DNA of 64,000 nt from Herbidospora sakaeratensis (GTDB lineage: Bacteria > Actinomycetota > Actinomycetes > Streptosporangiales > Streptosporangiaceae): contig NZ_BBXC01000021.1 of assembly GCF_001570525.1 (NCBI RefSeq), positions 62,001 through 126,000 on the forward strand. The letters are read 5' to 3'. A model generated the notes under the pieces. The model was not told where the DNA came from and did not search any database. It was given only the letters and a program-made list of their open reading frames with translations. Every line of letters begins with the position of its first letter. Positions within the stretch are counted from its first letter, which is position 1. The position numbers and the translations under genes are program-made. Of the stretch, positions 7,444-15,923 are shown piece by piece.

Positions 7444-7659
7444 ATGAAAGTTCTGAAAAGGGCGTTCGTCGGTCTCGCCATCGCCGGAGCGGTTTTCTCC
7501 ATGTCAGGAACCGCCCACGCGGAAAGCAAGTTCTACGGCGGTTACCCCGACTCGGGTAACTGCAATTACTGGCGGTCCGCCGTGAAGGCGGCCGGGTGGA
7601 ATGTGTCGTCGTGCACCTACTCGACCCCCAACAAGTGGCACTTCACCGCGTGGCGGTAA
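7444..7659 (+). CDS. Small secreted protein with signal peptide
   Basis: 71 residues. The N-terminus is a standard Sec signal peptide (MKVLKRAF, then a hydrophobic core, cleavage expected after GTAHA), giving a mature peptide of about 44 residues. The mature part is rich in Tyr, Trp, Ser and Asn with two Cys (SGNCNYWRS and SSCTYSTP) that could form one disulfide. AGGAAAGG lies about 8 nt upstream of the ATG. It has its own terminator and a 240-bp upstream region, so it is probably an independently regulated gene. I do not recognise a family; small exported actinomycete peptides of this shape include bacteriocin-like, morphogenetic and inhibitor proteins, and none is favoured here. Confidence 0.75.
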   Translation: MKVLKRAFVGLAIAGAVFSMSGTAHAESKFYGGYPDSGNCNYWRSAVKAAGWNVSSCTYSTPNKWHFTAWR

Positions 7660-7674
7660 ATACCTCTGAGCGAT

Positions 7675-7708
7675 AAAGGGTCCGGCCGGTGATCGGCCGG
7701 GCCCTTTT
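7675..7708. terminator. Bidirectional terminator
   Basis: AAAGGGTCCGGCCG (7675-7688) pairs with CGGCCGGGCCCTTT (7694-7707) over a 5-nt loop, with one G-T mispair and T runs on both strands. It lies between the convergent secreted-peptide and SDR genes. Confidence 0.85.
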
Positions 7709-8610
7709 CACGCGACCACTCCGGTCAGCCTTTCCGAGACGAGCCAGAGCCGTTCTGAGTCGCCTTCGTCCAACGCCCGTCTCGGCACCCGGGCCGTTTT
7801 CGCCGGGCCGGTCAGTTCGGCGAACCCGCCGGGCCCGTAGTAGCCGCCGCCGGTCGCGTCGGGACTTGCCGCGGCGAACCACGCGGGCAGGATCCCGCCG
7901 TCGACGTCCTGCCACAGGCCGGGGATGCGGTAGCTCGCCGCGTTGTACAGGGCCACCAGCCGGGCGCGCCGCCCCGAGGCCCCATGGGTGGGCCCGGTGA
8001 CCTGGAGGTTCGTCTTCGTCGCGCCGGGGTGGGCGGCGTTGCTCAGCACGGCCCAGCCGTGCAGGCGTGAGCGGCGGTCGAGTTCCCGCGCGAACATCAG
8101 GTTGGCCAGCTTCGAGGTGCCGTAGGCGAGGCGCGGCGTGTAGGAGCGGGTGCTCTGCAGGTCGGCGAAGTCGAGCCGCCCCCACCGGTTGGTCAGGCTG
8201 CTCATCGTCGTCACCCGCCCGCCGCGCAGCAGCGGCAGGAGCGGCAGCGTCAGCGCGAAGTGGCCCAGGTGGTTGGCGCCGAACTGGAGCTCGAACCCGT
8301 CCTTGGTCTCGTCGCGGACCGGCGGGGTCATGATGCCCGCGTTGTTGACGAGCCGGTCGATCGGCCGCCCCTCGGCCAGCAGCCGCCGGGTCAGCGCCGC
8401 CACCGACCCCAGGTCGGCCAGGTCGACCAGTTCGACCCGCACCTTCGCCCGGGGGAACTCGGCCCTGATCCGCTCGGCCGCCGCGCGGCCCTTGTCGCCG
8501 TTCCTGACGGCCATGACGACCTCGGCGCCCTTTTGGACGAAGCGCCTGGTCAGGCCGTATCCGATGCCGGAGTTGGCTCCGGTGATGACTGCGTGCATGA
8601 CGTCCACCAT
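7708..8610 (-). CDS. Short-chain dehydrogenase/reductase
   Basis: 300 residues with a full classical SDR set: the cofactor loop TGANSGIG near residue 10, [12 protein letters not shown] around residue 90, the catalytic Ser in MSSLTNRWG, and the Tyr-x-x-x-Lys pair in YGTSK. An Arg pair after the second strand (AVRNGDKGR) suggests NADP(H) preference, as in the retinol-dehydrogenase/WWOX-like atypical group with its extended C-terminus. Substrate unknown. The start could be ATG 8610 or ATG 8598. The gene is divergent from a TetR regulator, and two palindromic boxes between them (8614-8648) suggest that the regulator controls this oxidoreductase. Confidence 0.85.
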   Translation of the reverse strand: MVDVMHAVITGANSGIGYGLTRRFVQKGAEVVMAVRNGDKGRAAAERIRAEFPRAKVRVELVDLADLGSVAALTRRLLAEGRPIDRLVNNAGIMTPPVRDETKDGFELQFGANHLGHFALTLPLLPLLRGGRVTTMSSLTNRWGRLDFADLQSTRSYTPRLAYGTSKLANLMFARELDRRSRLHGWAVLSNAAHPGATKTNLQVTGPTHGASGRRARLVALYNAASYRIPGLWQDVDGGILPAWFAAASPDATGGGYYGPGGFAELTGPAKTARVPRRALDEGDSERLWLVSERLTGVVA

Positions 8611-8613
8611 AAG

Positions 8614-8648
8614 AGACCACTAGTCTGTTAGCAAGAGACCGGTGGTCT
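8614..8648. promoter_or_regulatory. Tandem operator for the adjacent TetR regulator
   Basis: Two palindromic boxes, AGACCACTAGTCT (8614-8626) and AGACCGGTGGTCT (8636-8648), are spaced 22 bp centre to centre, about two helical turns, and share further flanking bases (GAGACC...GTCTGYTA). They fill the space between the divergent SDR and TetR genes; TATAAA follows at 8651-8656 as a possible -10 for the TetR gene. Confidence 0.7.
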
Positions 8649-8665
8649 GCTATAAAGTCGATCAG

Positions 8666-9331
8666 GTGGACTTCCAGCGGGCACGCAGGCCGGAACAGGT
8701 GGAGGCGCGCCGCGCCGCGATCCTCGGCGTCGCCCGCGACCTGCTGCGCGAGCGACCGCTGGCCGAGATCAGCCTCAACGAGCTGAGCGCCACGGTCGGC
8801 CTGGCCAAGTCCAACGTGCTGCGCTACTTCGGCAGCCGGGAGGTGATCTTCCTGGAGGTGCTCGACGAGACCTGGCGCGCCTGGCTCGACCGCCTCGCCC
8901 TCGACCCGGGGGAGCCGGGCGGCGGCTACGTCCGGGAGGAGCGGGTCGCCGCCCAGATCGCCGACGCGGTCGTCGCCGACCCGGGCCTGTGCGAACTGGT
9001 CGCCGCGATGGCCTCGGTGCTCGAACGCAACATGCCGCTCGACTACGCCCGCGCGTTCAAACGCCGCGCGAGCGCCAACACCGACCGCCTCGCGCTGCTG
9101 GTCGGCGCCGCGCTGCCCCACCTGACCCGGCCGCAGCTGGGCCACTTCGCGGGGGCCGTCTTCGTCGTGACCGCCGGGTTGTGGCCCTACGCGACCCCCT
9201 CGGAGACCGTCGCCCGGGTGTCGGCCGAGATGGGCGTGCCCCCGGCCGCCGAGATGTTCGCGGCCGGGTTGCGCGAGGGCCTGGTCAACCAGCTCGTGGG
9301 CCTGTCGGCGCGGGCGGCCGCCGGCTCCTAG
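8666..9331 (+). CDS. TetR-family transcriptional regulator
   Basis: 221 residues. The N-terminal TetR helix-turn-helix is clear (RRAAILGVARDLL then ISLNELSATVGLAKSNVLRYFGSREVIF), followed by a helical ligand-binding domain of the TetR_C type. The GTG at 8666 is preferred because the upstream GTG at 8642 falls inside the second operator box. It faces the SDR gene across two tandem palindromes, so it probably represses the SDR and itself and releases them on binding a small hydrophobic ligand. Its stop codon is immediately followed by that of the convergent SecA2 gene with no spacer. Confidence 0.85.
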   Translation: MDFQRARRPEQVEARRAAILGVARDLLRERPLAEISLNELSATVGLAKSNVLRYFGSREVIFLEVLDETWRAWLDRLALDPGEPGGGYVREERVAAQIADAVVADPGLCELVAAMASVLERNMPLDYARAFKRRASANTDRLALLVGAALPHLTRPQLGHFAGAVFVVTAGLWPYATPSETVARVSAEMGVPPAAEMFAAGLREGLVNQLVGLSARAAAGS

Positions 9332-11626
9332 CTACCCCTTCTTGCGGCCGCGCAGCGCCGAGGAGACGCGGCGCAGCACCCGGTCCCAGTCGCTGCCGAA
9401 CGGGTTCTCCGACACCAGGTAGGTCCACGTGGCCGACGGCCGCTTCATGCCCTGCTCGGCCAGCGGCGCGGACAGGTCGAGGGCGTCGAAGCTCGCCGTC
9501 GAGCGCTTCTCGATCTCTTCGAGCAGTTTCCGGTACGCCGGGAGCGCCTCCCGGTTGAACTCGTCGATCGGGCTGAGCCGCCCCAGGGCCCGCAGGTGGA
9601 TGCCCTCGCGCAGGTCGGCGAAGTAGCCGAGGTGGTCGGTCCAGCAGCGGTCGAGGTGGAACAGCACGATCTGGCGGGCCGCGGTGGCCACGGCCTCCTC
9701 CGACGACTGCTCGACCAGCTCCCGGTAACGCTCGGGGCGGGCCTCGCGCAGGGCCTCGGCGCCCGCGTCGCCGTAGAGGATGCGGTCGCGGTGGTCGAGC
9801 AGGCGGGTGCGCTGCTCCTCCAGGACGCGGGTGTAGCGCCAGGTGTTGCGGTGGATCTCGGTGTTGACGCCCTCGGCGATGCGCTGGGCGTGGCCGACCA
9901 GGTAGGCGGCCTGCTTGTCGCGGATCCGGCCGTCCTTGTCGGCCTTGGGCAGGGTCTCGTCGGGCAGGTACGCCTTGAGCAGGTCGTCCTCGCCGCTGAC
10001 GAAGAACACCGACCGGCCGGGGTCGCCCTGGCGGCCCGACCGGCCGCGCAGCTGGTCGTCGAGGCGGCTCGACGGGTGGCGGCCGGTGCCGATGACCAGC
10101 AGCCCGCCCAGCTCGGCGACCTCGGGGGAGCCGAGGCGGATGTCGGTGCCCCGGCCGGCCATCTGGGTCGAAACGGTCAGCGCGCCCAGCTCGCCCGCGC
10201 GGGCGATGATGGCCGCCTCCTCGGCGTCGTTCTTGGCGTTCAGCACGACCGGTTCGAGGCCCCGCGAGCGCAGTTCCTTGTCGAGCGACTCCGACTCGGC
10301 GACGTCGAGCGTGCCGATCAGGATCGGCCGACCCGTCTTGTGCTGGGCGACGATCTCGTCGGCCAGCGCGATCTCCTTGTCGATCAGCGACGGGTAGATC
10401 CGGTCGGGCTCGTCCTCGCGGACGCACGGCCGGTTGGGGGCGATCACCGCGACCTTGAGCTTGTAGAACTCCCGCAGGTTCTCGCCGACGGCGACGGCCG
10501 TGCCGGTCATGCCGCAGATCTCGGGGTAACGCGTGAGCAGGCCCTGGATGGTGATCGAGTCGAGGATCTCGCCGGTGTCGGAGGGGGCCAGCTTCTCCTT
10601 GGCCTCCACCGCCGCCTGCAGGCCGTCGGGCCAGCGCTGGAGCTGGGCGACCCGGCCGCGCGAGGGGTTGACCAGCTGGACCCGGCCGTCGCGCACGATG
10701 TAGTCGACGTCGCGCACCAGCAGCGCGTGGGCGTGGAGGGCGAGGTTGACCTCGGTGACGGTGCCCGGGTGGTCGTAGAGCGAGATGCCCAGGGCGCTCT
10801 CGACGGTGTCGGTGCCCTTGGCGGTCAGGAAGACGTTGCGGCCCTCGTCGTCGAGCTCGAAGTGGTAGCCCCGCGACAGGCGGCGGACCAGCGCGGCCAT
10901 CTCGGGCACCGCCGCGCCCGCGTCGGTCGCCCCGGCCAGCACGAGCGGCACGCGGGCCTCGTCGACGAGCACCGAGTCGGCCTCGTCGACCAGGGCGACC
11001 TGCGGCACCGGCTGGACGGTCGCCTCGGGGTCGGTGGCCAGGCGGTCGCGCAGGAGGTCGAAGCCGATCTCGCTGACGTTGGCGTAGGTGATGTCGCAGG
11101 CGTAGGCGGCGCGGCGCTCCTCGGGCGTGGACGCCTCGGCGATCCAGCCGACCGTGAGGTTCATCGCGGTGTAGAAGGGGGCCATCCACTCGGCGTCGCG
11201 GCGGGCCAGGTAGTCGTTGACCGAGATGGCGTGCACCGACTTGCCCCGCAGCGCGAATCCCGCGGCCGCGAGCGCGCCCGCGAGGGTCTTGCCCTCGCCG
11301 GTGGCCATCTCGACGACGTTCCCCGACAACATGGCGAGCGTGCCGACGAGCTGCACGTCGAACGGGCGCTCGCCGAGGGTGCGGTCGGCGACCTCGCGGA
11401 CCGCCGCGCAGAACTCGGCCGAGCCGACTCCTCCCGCGGCCATCTCGCGCAACTCCTCGATGGAGAGGTCGCGCGCGCGGTCGGCGAGCGCCCCGGCGGC
11501 GGCGACCGTGCGCTCGAAGGGCGCGATGTCGACGCTGCCGGGCTTCTCCAGGAAGCGCCGGATCATCTGGGATATCGAGGCCACGCCCGCTCCAACGCGC
11601 CGCACGAGTAGGTCGTTCCAGGGCAC
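9332..11626 (-). CDS. secA2: Accessory Sec translocase ATPase SecA2
   Basis: 764 residues covering the SecA core: Walker A at residues ~108-114 (ATGEGKT), VDEADSVLVDEA for Walker B and its SecA-specific extension, the preprotein-binding insert, STQMAGRGTDIRLG and QLRGRSGRQGDPG in the second motor domain, and a shortened helical C-terminus ending without the zinc-binding Cys cluster. This short form and segments such as RPFDVQLVGTLAML and WTYLVSENPF match mycobacterial-type SecA2 rather than the housekeeping SecA1 (about 900+ residues). SecA2 powers export of a limited set of proteins through SecYEG. The start is GTG 11626; later starts near residue 15 or 21 are possible. No SecY2 or dedicated substrate is adjacent. 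Confidence 0.93.
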   Translation of the reverse strand: MPWNDLLVRRVGAGVASISQMIRRFLEKPGSVDIAPFERTVAAAGALADRARDLSIEELREMAAGGVGSAEFCAAVREVADRTLGERPFDVQLVGTLAMLSGNVVEMATGEGKTLAGALAAAGFALRGKSVHAISVNDYLARRDAEWMAPFYTAMNLTVGWIAEASTPEERRAAYACDITYANVSEIGFDLLRDRLATDPEATVQPVPQVALVDEADSVLVDEARVPLVLAGATDAGAAVPEMAALVRRLSRGYHFELDDEGRNVFLTAKGTDTVESALGISLYDHPGTVTEVNLALHAHALLVRDVDYIVRDGRVQLVNPSRGRVAQLQRWPDGLQAAVEAKEKLAPSDTGEILDSITIQGLLTRYPEICGMTGTAVAVGENLREFYKLKVAVIAPNRPCVREDEPDRIYPSLIDKEIALADEIVAQHKTGRPILIGTLDVAESESLDKELRSRGLEPVVLNAKNDAEEAAIIARAGELGALTVSTQMAGRGTDIRLGSPEVAELGGLLVIGTGRHPSSRLDDQLRGRSGRQGDPGRSVFFVSGEDDLLKAYLPDETLPKADKDGRIRDKQAAYLVGHAQRIAEGVNTEIHRNTWRYTRVLEEQRTRLLDHRDRILYGDAGAEALREARPERYRELVEQSSEEAVATAARQIVLFHLDRCWTDHLGYFADLREGIHLRALGRLSPIDEFNREALPAYRKLLEEIEKRSTASFDALDLSAPLAEQGMKRPSATWTYLVSENPFGSDWDRVLRRVSSALRGRKKG

Positions 11627-11683
11627 CCCGTAGGAAAAACCCCGGAATGACCGATGCTAGACCCAAGGGCGGCCCTTGCGCTT

Positions 11684-11701
11684 TGACTGGTTATCCAGTC
11701 A
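11684..11701. promoter_or_regulatory. 18-bp palindrome upstream of the PYROXD2-like gene
   Basis: TGACTGG and CCAGTCA flank TTAT (11684-11701), a perfect 7+4+7 inverted repeat just before the gene at 11712. The form is typical of TetR-type operators but differs from the other TetR boxes in the window. Confidence 0.5.
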
Positions 11702-11711
11702 GTGTTGGTGG

Positions 11712-13283
11712 ATGAATGAGATCGCCGCCCAGCTCGGCCAGGTGGGCCTCCCCGAACCCGTGAAAGACCTGGCGCGTCGCCGCTGGGACGTGGTCGTGGT
11801 CGGCGGCGGCCACAACGGCCTGACATGCGCCGCCTACCTGGCGCGGGCGGGCAAACGGGTGCTGGTGCTGGAGGCCCGCGAACGCCTCGGCGGCGCGTGC
11901 ACCCTGGAACGCCCGTTCGAGGATCCCCGGTACGTCGTGAGCCCCTGCGCCTACGTCGTCGGGCTGCTCGACGAGACGGTCATCCGCGAACTCGACCTGA
12001 AACGACGGGGCCTCGATTTCACGATCGCCGACCCCCAGCTCTGGATCCCCTACGACGACGGCACCGCCTTCGCCCAGTGGCTCGACCACGACCGCACCAC
12101 CCGGGCGCTGCGGGATCTCGGCCTGCCGCAGAAGGAGATCGACGGCTACTTCGCGTACGAGGACCTGTTCGACCGCATGCGGATCAGGCTCCGCAAGGGC
12201 GCCAGGGACACCTGGATCGGCGACTCGCCCTCCCGCGAGGAGCTCGGCGAGCTCCTCGGCGACACCTATATGTCCGACGTGCTCTTCCACGCCTCGATCG
12301 CCGACGTGATCGACGACTTCGTCACCGACCAGCGCCTGAAGGACGCCCTGTTCGGCCAGGGGATCATCGGCACCTACGCCGGCCCCCGCGACCCCGGCAC
12401 CGCCGCCGTCAAGCTGATGCACTTCATCGGCGAGCTCGACGGCGTCGGCGCGGTCTGGGGGTACGTCAAGGGCGGCATGGGGATGGTGAGCTTCGCCATC
12501 GCCGACGCCGCCCGCGAGGCCGGGGCGGTGCTGGCGGCCGGGGTTCCGGTGGCGCGGGTGCTCCCGGGCGAGGGGGTGTGCCTCGACGACGGCACCTTCA
12601 TCGCGGCCGGCCGGGTGGTCTCCAACGCCGACCCCAAACGCCTGATGACCATGGTCGACGCGCCGGACGACTACCGGCTGCGCGTCGCCGAATGGGACGT
12701 GCGCAGCCCGGTCGTCAAGTTCAACGCCGCGCTGAGCCGCCTGCCCTCCTGGACGTCCGCCCCCGGCCAGACCTTCATGGCCGACGGCGTGGTCGACGTG
12801 ACGACCGGCCTCGACGAGGCCCAGCGCGCCTTCGAACGTTGCGAGGCGGGCGAACCGGCGGTGGGGTTCGGGGAGATCTACGTACAGGACGGCCTGATGA
12901 GCGTCTTCGGGCAGTACGCCCCCTACGCCCTGAAGGGCGGCTGGGAGGCCCGGCGCGACGAGGTGGCCCGCCAGTTCATCGACCTCATCAGCCGGTACGC
13001 CCCCGACTTCGCCGACTGCCTGGCCCACTACGAGGTGCTCGGGCCGCCCGACATCGAGGCGCGCGTCGGGCTGACCGGCGGGCACATCTTCCAGGGCGAG
13101 GTGCGGCCCGACCAGATGTGGGACCGGCGGCTGACCCCCCGAACCCCGATGGACGGGGTCTATCTGTGCGGCGCGGCGACCCATCCGGGGGGCAGTGTGA
13201 TCGCCCTCAATGGGCGGAATGCCGCAATGGCCGTTCTGGTAGATATGGGAGACTCGACCCGGGGAACAGGAGATTGTCCCTAA
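11712..13283 (+). CDS. FAD-dependent oxidoreductase, phytoene-desaturase/PYROXD2-like
   Basis: 523 residues. A Rossmann FAD motif (VVVVGGGHNGLTCAAYLARAG) is followed by VLEARERLGGACT, and the C-terminus carries the FAD-closing motif YLCGAATHPGGSVIALNGRNA. This is the amine-oxidase/phytoene-dehydrogenase superfamily, closest in layout to the NAD(P)/FAD-dependent oxidoreductases related to animal PYROXD2. Substrate unknown; there are no carotenoid genes nearby, so carotenoid desaturation is unlikely. ATG 11712 is preferred because an upstream in-frame start would overlap the 11684-11701 palindrome. The next gene (DMT transporter) follows 45 bp later on the same strand and may be co-transcribed. 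Confidence 0.8.
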   Translation: MNEIAAQLGQVGLPEPVKDLARRRWDVVVVGGGHNGLTCAAYLARAGKRVLVLEARERLGGACTLERPFEDPRYVVSPCAYVVGLLDETVIRELDLKRRGLDFTIADPQLWIPYDDGTAFAQWLDHDRTTRALRDLGLPQKEIDGYFAYEDLFDRMRIRLRKGARDTWIGDSPSREELGELLGDTYMSDVLFHASIADVIDDFVTDQRLKDALFGQGIIGTYAGPRDPGTAAVKLMHFIGELDGVGAVWGYVKGGMGMVSFAIADAAREAGAVLAAGVPVARVLPGEGVCLDDGTFIAAGRVVSNADPKRLMTMVDAPDDYRLRVAEWDVRSPVVKFNAALSRLPSWTSAPGQTFMADGVVDVTTGLDEAQRAFERCEAGEPAVGFGEIYVQDGLMSVFGQYAPYALKGGWEARRDEVARQFIDLISRYAPDFADCLAHYEVLGPPDIEARVGLTGGHIFQGEVRPDQMWDRRLTPRTPMDGVYLCGAATHPGGSVIALNGRNAAMAVLVDMGDSTRGTGDCP

Positions 13284-13328
13284 GCTGAATCGGGTGACCC
13301 GCACCCTCGAATTCTCCGGAGCATGCCC

Positions 13329-14186
13329 ATGACCTGGCTGGGGTTCACCATCGCCCTGCTGGGCGCGCTCGGATACGCGCTGGGGGCGGCCCTCCAGCAG
13401 TTCGAGGCCGTCGCCCAGGGAGCCACCCTACGGCTGGTCCGCCGGCCGCGCTGGTGGATCGGCGGGATCATCAGCTTCAGCGGCGCCTGCCTCCACGCGG
13501 TGGCGCTCAGTCTCGCGCCGCTCATCATCGTCCAGCCGATCAGCGTCGCCACGCTCGTCTTCGCAGTGCCGCTCGCGGCCTGGCTGCACGGGCGCAAGGC
13601 CCACCGGGCCGAGTACCTCGGCTCGCTGGCCGTCGCGGTCGGGCTGCTCTGGCTGATGCTGCTGGTCCCGGCCCACAACGTGAAACCGTCGATGTCGACC
13701 GGCGAGGGCGTCGGGATGATCCTGGTGGTCGCGCTGATCGCGGCCGCCAGCTTCGTGTCGGCGCGGTTCTTCGCCGGGCCCGGCAAGGCCATCTGGATGT
13801 CGATCGGCGCAGGGGCGGTGACCGCGACCGTGTCGACGTTCGTGCGCGTCGTGGGCGCCAACTTCGACGGCGCGTGGGGCGAGCTGCTGCACTGGACCGC
13901 CCTCGCGATCCCCCTCCTGCTGGTGGCGGCCGTGGTGCTGCTGCAGAAGTCCTACGAGGTCGGCTACTTCGGCATCGCCTACGCGACCGTGCAGATCGTC
14001 GACCCGATCACCTCGATCACCGCCGGCACCGTGCTGCTCGGCGAACCCCTGCCGGCCGGGGTCGGCCAGGTCGTGCCCGCGCTCGTCGCGACCGCGATCC
14101 TCGTCTGGGGCACCATCACGCTCAGCCGGCTCGCGCCCGACCACTCGCCGGTGCCGGAGGCCAAGCCCGAGCCCGTCACGGTCTGA
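13329..14186 (+). CDS. DMT-superfamily (EamA/NIPA-like) membrane transporter
   Basis: 285 residues with about nine or ten membrane segments in a two-half repeat typical of the drug/metabolite transporter superfamily; the first segment starts MTWLGFTIALLGALGYALGA. The IIVQPISVATLVFAVPL and VDPITSITAGTVLLGE segments resemble the conserved fourth and ninth helices of EamA or NIPA-like proteins. The substrate is unknown. ATG 13329 lies about 7 nt after CGGAG; ATG 13323 is an alternative but too close to it. The 3' end overlaps the convergent monooxygenase gene by 11 bp. Confidence 0.75.
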   Translation: MTWLGFTIALLGALGYALGAALQQFEAVAQGATLRLVRRPRWWIGGIISFSGACLHAVALSLAPLIIVQPISVATLVFAVPLAAWLHGRKAHRAEYLGSLAVAVGLLWLMLLVPAHNVKPSMSTGEGVGMILVVALIAAASFVSARFFAGPGKAIWMSIGAGAVTATVSTFVRVVGANFDGAWGELLHWTALAIPLLLVAAVVLLQKSYEVGYFGIAYATVQIVDPITSITAGTVLLGEPLPAGVGQVVPALVATAILVWGTITLSRLAPDHSPVPEAKPEPVTV

Positions 14187-15282
14187 CGGGCGGCCGCCAG
14201 CCCAGGATCGGGTCCATCTGGCGCAACATCGCCGTGGTGCCGAGCCGGCCGACCATGCTGATCATCGTGTTCCGCGCCGCCGCCGCGACGGGATTGCGCC
14301 ACGCGGTCATCCGGGCGATGGTCCGCGACCGCTTCACGATCGGCGCCGTGCGGGCCATCCGCTCGGCCGAATACCTCTCCAGATCCGTCGTGTACGCCAG
14401 CGTCACCGCGTCCTCGATCGCCTGGCAGGCCCCCTGGCCCAGGTTCGGGGTCATGGCGTGGGCGGCGTCGCCGACCAGCGCGACCCGGCCGGAGTGGAAG
14501 GCCGGGGGAAGGGTCTCCAGGCTGTGGATGTCGGTGCGGATGACGGCCGCCGGGTCGGCGCGGGCGAGCAGGTCGGGAATCGGGTCGTGCCAGCCGGCGA
14601 ACAGCCGCCGGAGCTCGCCCAGTTCGTCGGGGCTGGTCTGGCCGGGCGGGGCGGGCGCGGTGGCGTAGGCGTAGACGCGGTTCCCGGCGAGGGGGGCCAT
14701 GCCGAAGACCTGCCCGTCGCCCCATGACTCGGCGGGCGGGGCCGTGCCCTCGACGATCACCCGCCAGCTCGTCACGCCCGCGTAGACCGGGCCGGGCAGG
14801 GCCGGGAACAGGGCCTGCCGGATCCGGGAGCGGATGCCGTCGGCGGCCACCACCAGGTCGGCTTCGAGGTCGCCCTTGGTGGTGGTGACCACGCCCTCGG
14901 GGGTGACCGACTCGACCGAGGTGCCGAGCTCGATCTCCGGCGCCTGCTCGGCGAGCAGTTCGGCCAGCACCGCCCGGTGCAGCAGCACGGTCGGGTCGCC
15001 GTAGCGCGCCTCGGCGGCCTCGGCGCTGGTGCGCGACAACCACTTCCCGGTCTTGGTCCGGATGCCGGCCGAGCCCTGGAACGCCGACAACTTGCGCACC
15101 CGGTCGCCCACCCCGATCACGTCGAGGGCGCGCAGCGCGTTGGGCGCCATCGCCAGGCCCGCGCCGACCGGTTCGATCGAGGCTGCCCGCTCCAGCACGG
15201 TCACCGCCCAGCCCTGCTGTCTCAGCGCGGCTGCCGAGGTCAGGCCGCCGATCCCGGCGCCGACCACCACGGCGTGTCTCAT
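14176..15282 (-). CDS. FAD-dependent aromatic-ring monooxygenase
   Basis: 368 residues of the PHBH/salicylate-hydroxylase group: GxGxxG FAD motif at the N-terminus (VVVGAGIGGLTSAAAL), the D-G second motif (LVVAADGIRSRIRQ), and the ribityl-binding GDAAHAMTPNLGQG near residue 280. Such enzymes hydroxylate aromatic rings using NAD(P)H and O2. ATG 15282 with GGAGG 5 nt upstream gives the FAD strand directly after the start. The gene is divergent from a TetR regulator with two tandem palindromes between them, implying substrate-inducible expression. Tetracycline-modifying (TetX-like) or FAD-dependent antibiotic monooxygenases look similar, so the substrate stays open. Confidence 0.85.
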   Translation of the reverse strand: MRHAVVVGAGIGGLTSAAALRQQGWAVTVLERAASIEPVGAGLAMAPNALRALDVIGVGDRVRKLSAFQGSAGIRTKTGKWLSRTSAEAAEARYGDPTVLLHRAVLAELLAEQAPEIELGTSVESVTPEGVVTTTKGDLEADLVVAADGIRSRIRQALFPALPGPVYAGVTSWRVIVEGTAPPAESWGDGQVFGMAPLAGNRVYAYATAPAPPGQTSPDELGELRRLFAGWHDPIPDLLARADPAAVIRTDIHSLETLPPAFHSGRVALVGDAAHAMTPNLGQGACQAIEDAVTLAYTTDLERYSAERMARTAPIVKRSRTIARMTAWRNPVAAAARNTMISMVGRLGTTAMLRQMDPILGWRPPVRP

Positions 15283-15298
15283 GATGCCTCCTTCGGAA

Positions 15299-15330
15299 AC
15301 TACATCTGTAGTATGCACTACATGTGTAGT
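15299..15330. promoter_or_regulatory. Tandem TetR operators
   Basis: Two 14-bp palindromes, ACTACATCTGTAGT (15299-15312) and ACTACATGTGTAGT (15317-15330), with 18-bp period between the divergent monooxygenase and TetR genes. The second overlaps the likely -10 (TAGTCT) of the TetR gene, whose GTG follows 8 nt later, so the TetR transcript is probably leaderless. Confidence 0.8.
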
Positions 15331-15338
15331 CTGCGGAA

Positions 15339-15923
15339 GTGAGCACTGAACGAGCACGGCTCGTCGGCGACGCCGCGATCGAGATCCTCTGCGATCTGGG
15401 CATGCGGGGGCTGACCCACCGGGCGGTCGACGCGGCGGCCGGGTTGCCGCCGGGGTCCACGTCCAACCTCGCCCGCAGCCGTGCTGCTCTGCTGGAGCTC
15501 GCCCTCGCGCGGCTGACCGAGCTGGAGGACGAGCACTTCGCCGAGCTGCTCACCCGGCCGCTGCCCGTCGATCAGCGGGCGGCCATGGTCGAGCTGCTGT
15601 CGGCCTCGACGCACAAGATGATCGAGATCGACCGGCGGCGCAGCATCGCCCGCTACGAACTGGCCCTGGAGGCCACCCGGCGCCCGGAGCTGCGCGCCGT
15701 CTACGACGACATCGGCCGCCGCTACCGCGACCAGGGCGTCGCGATGTTCACCGAGGCCGGCACCGCCGACCCGGTGCGGCACGGGCGGCAGCTGGTCGCC
15801 TTCACCGAAGGGCTGCTGTTCGACGCCGTCGTCGGCGCCGGGGTGACCCCCACGCTCGACGACCTGCGGGCCGCCTTCGCCGAATACCTGTCGGCGGTCT
15901 TCAGGGACGGGTCACCGACCTGA
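15339..15923 (+). CDS. TetR-family transcriptional regulator
   Basis: 194 residues with an N-terminal TetR helix-turn-helix (AAIEILCDLGMRGLTHRAVDAAAGLPPGSTSNLARSR is the window, with the recognition helix in the second half) and a helical C-terminal domain. It faces a flavin monooxygenase over two tandem palindromes and is presumably its repressor. The GTG start lies 8 nt after the second palindrome with no clear ribosome-binding site, consistent with a leaderless message. The last 23 bp overlap the convergent YdeI-like gene. Confidence 0.85.
   Translation: MSTERARLVGDAAIEILCDLGMRGLTHRAVDAAAGLPPGSTSNLARSRAALLELALARLTELEDEHFAELLTRPLPVDQRAAMVELLSASTHKMIEIDRRRSIARYELALEATRRPELRAVYDDIGRRYRDQGVAMFTEAGTADPVRHGRQLVAFTEGLLFDAVVGAGVTPTLDDLRAAFAEYLSAVFRDGSPT

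Noticed and set aside
9596-11611. A 671-codon open frame on the plus strand opposite secA2
   Set aside because: Low-complexity Gly/Arg/Asp/Val-rich product in the mirror frame of a well-conserved SecA2.
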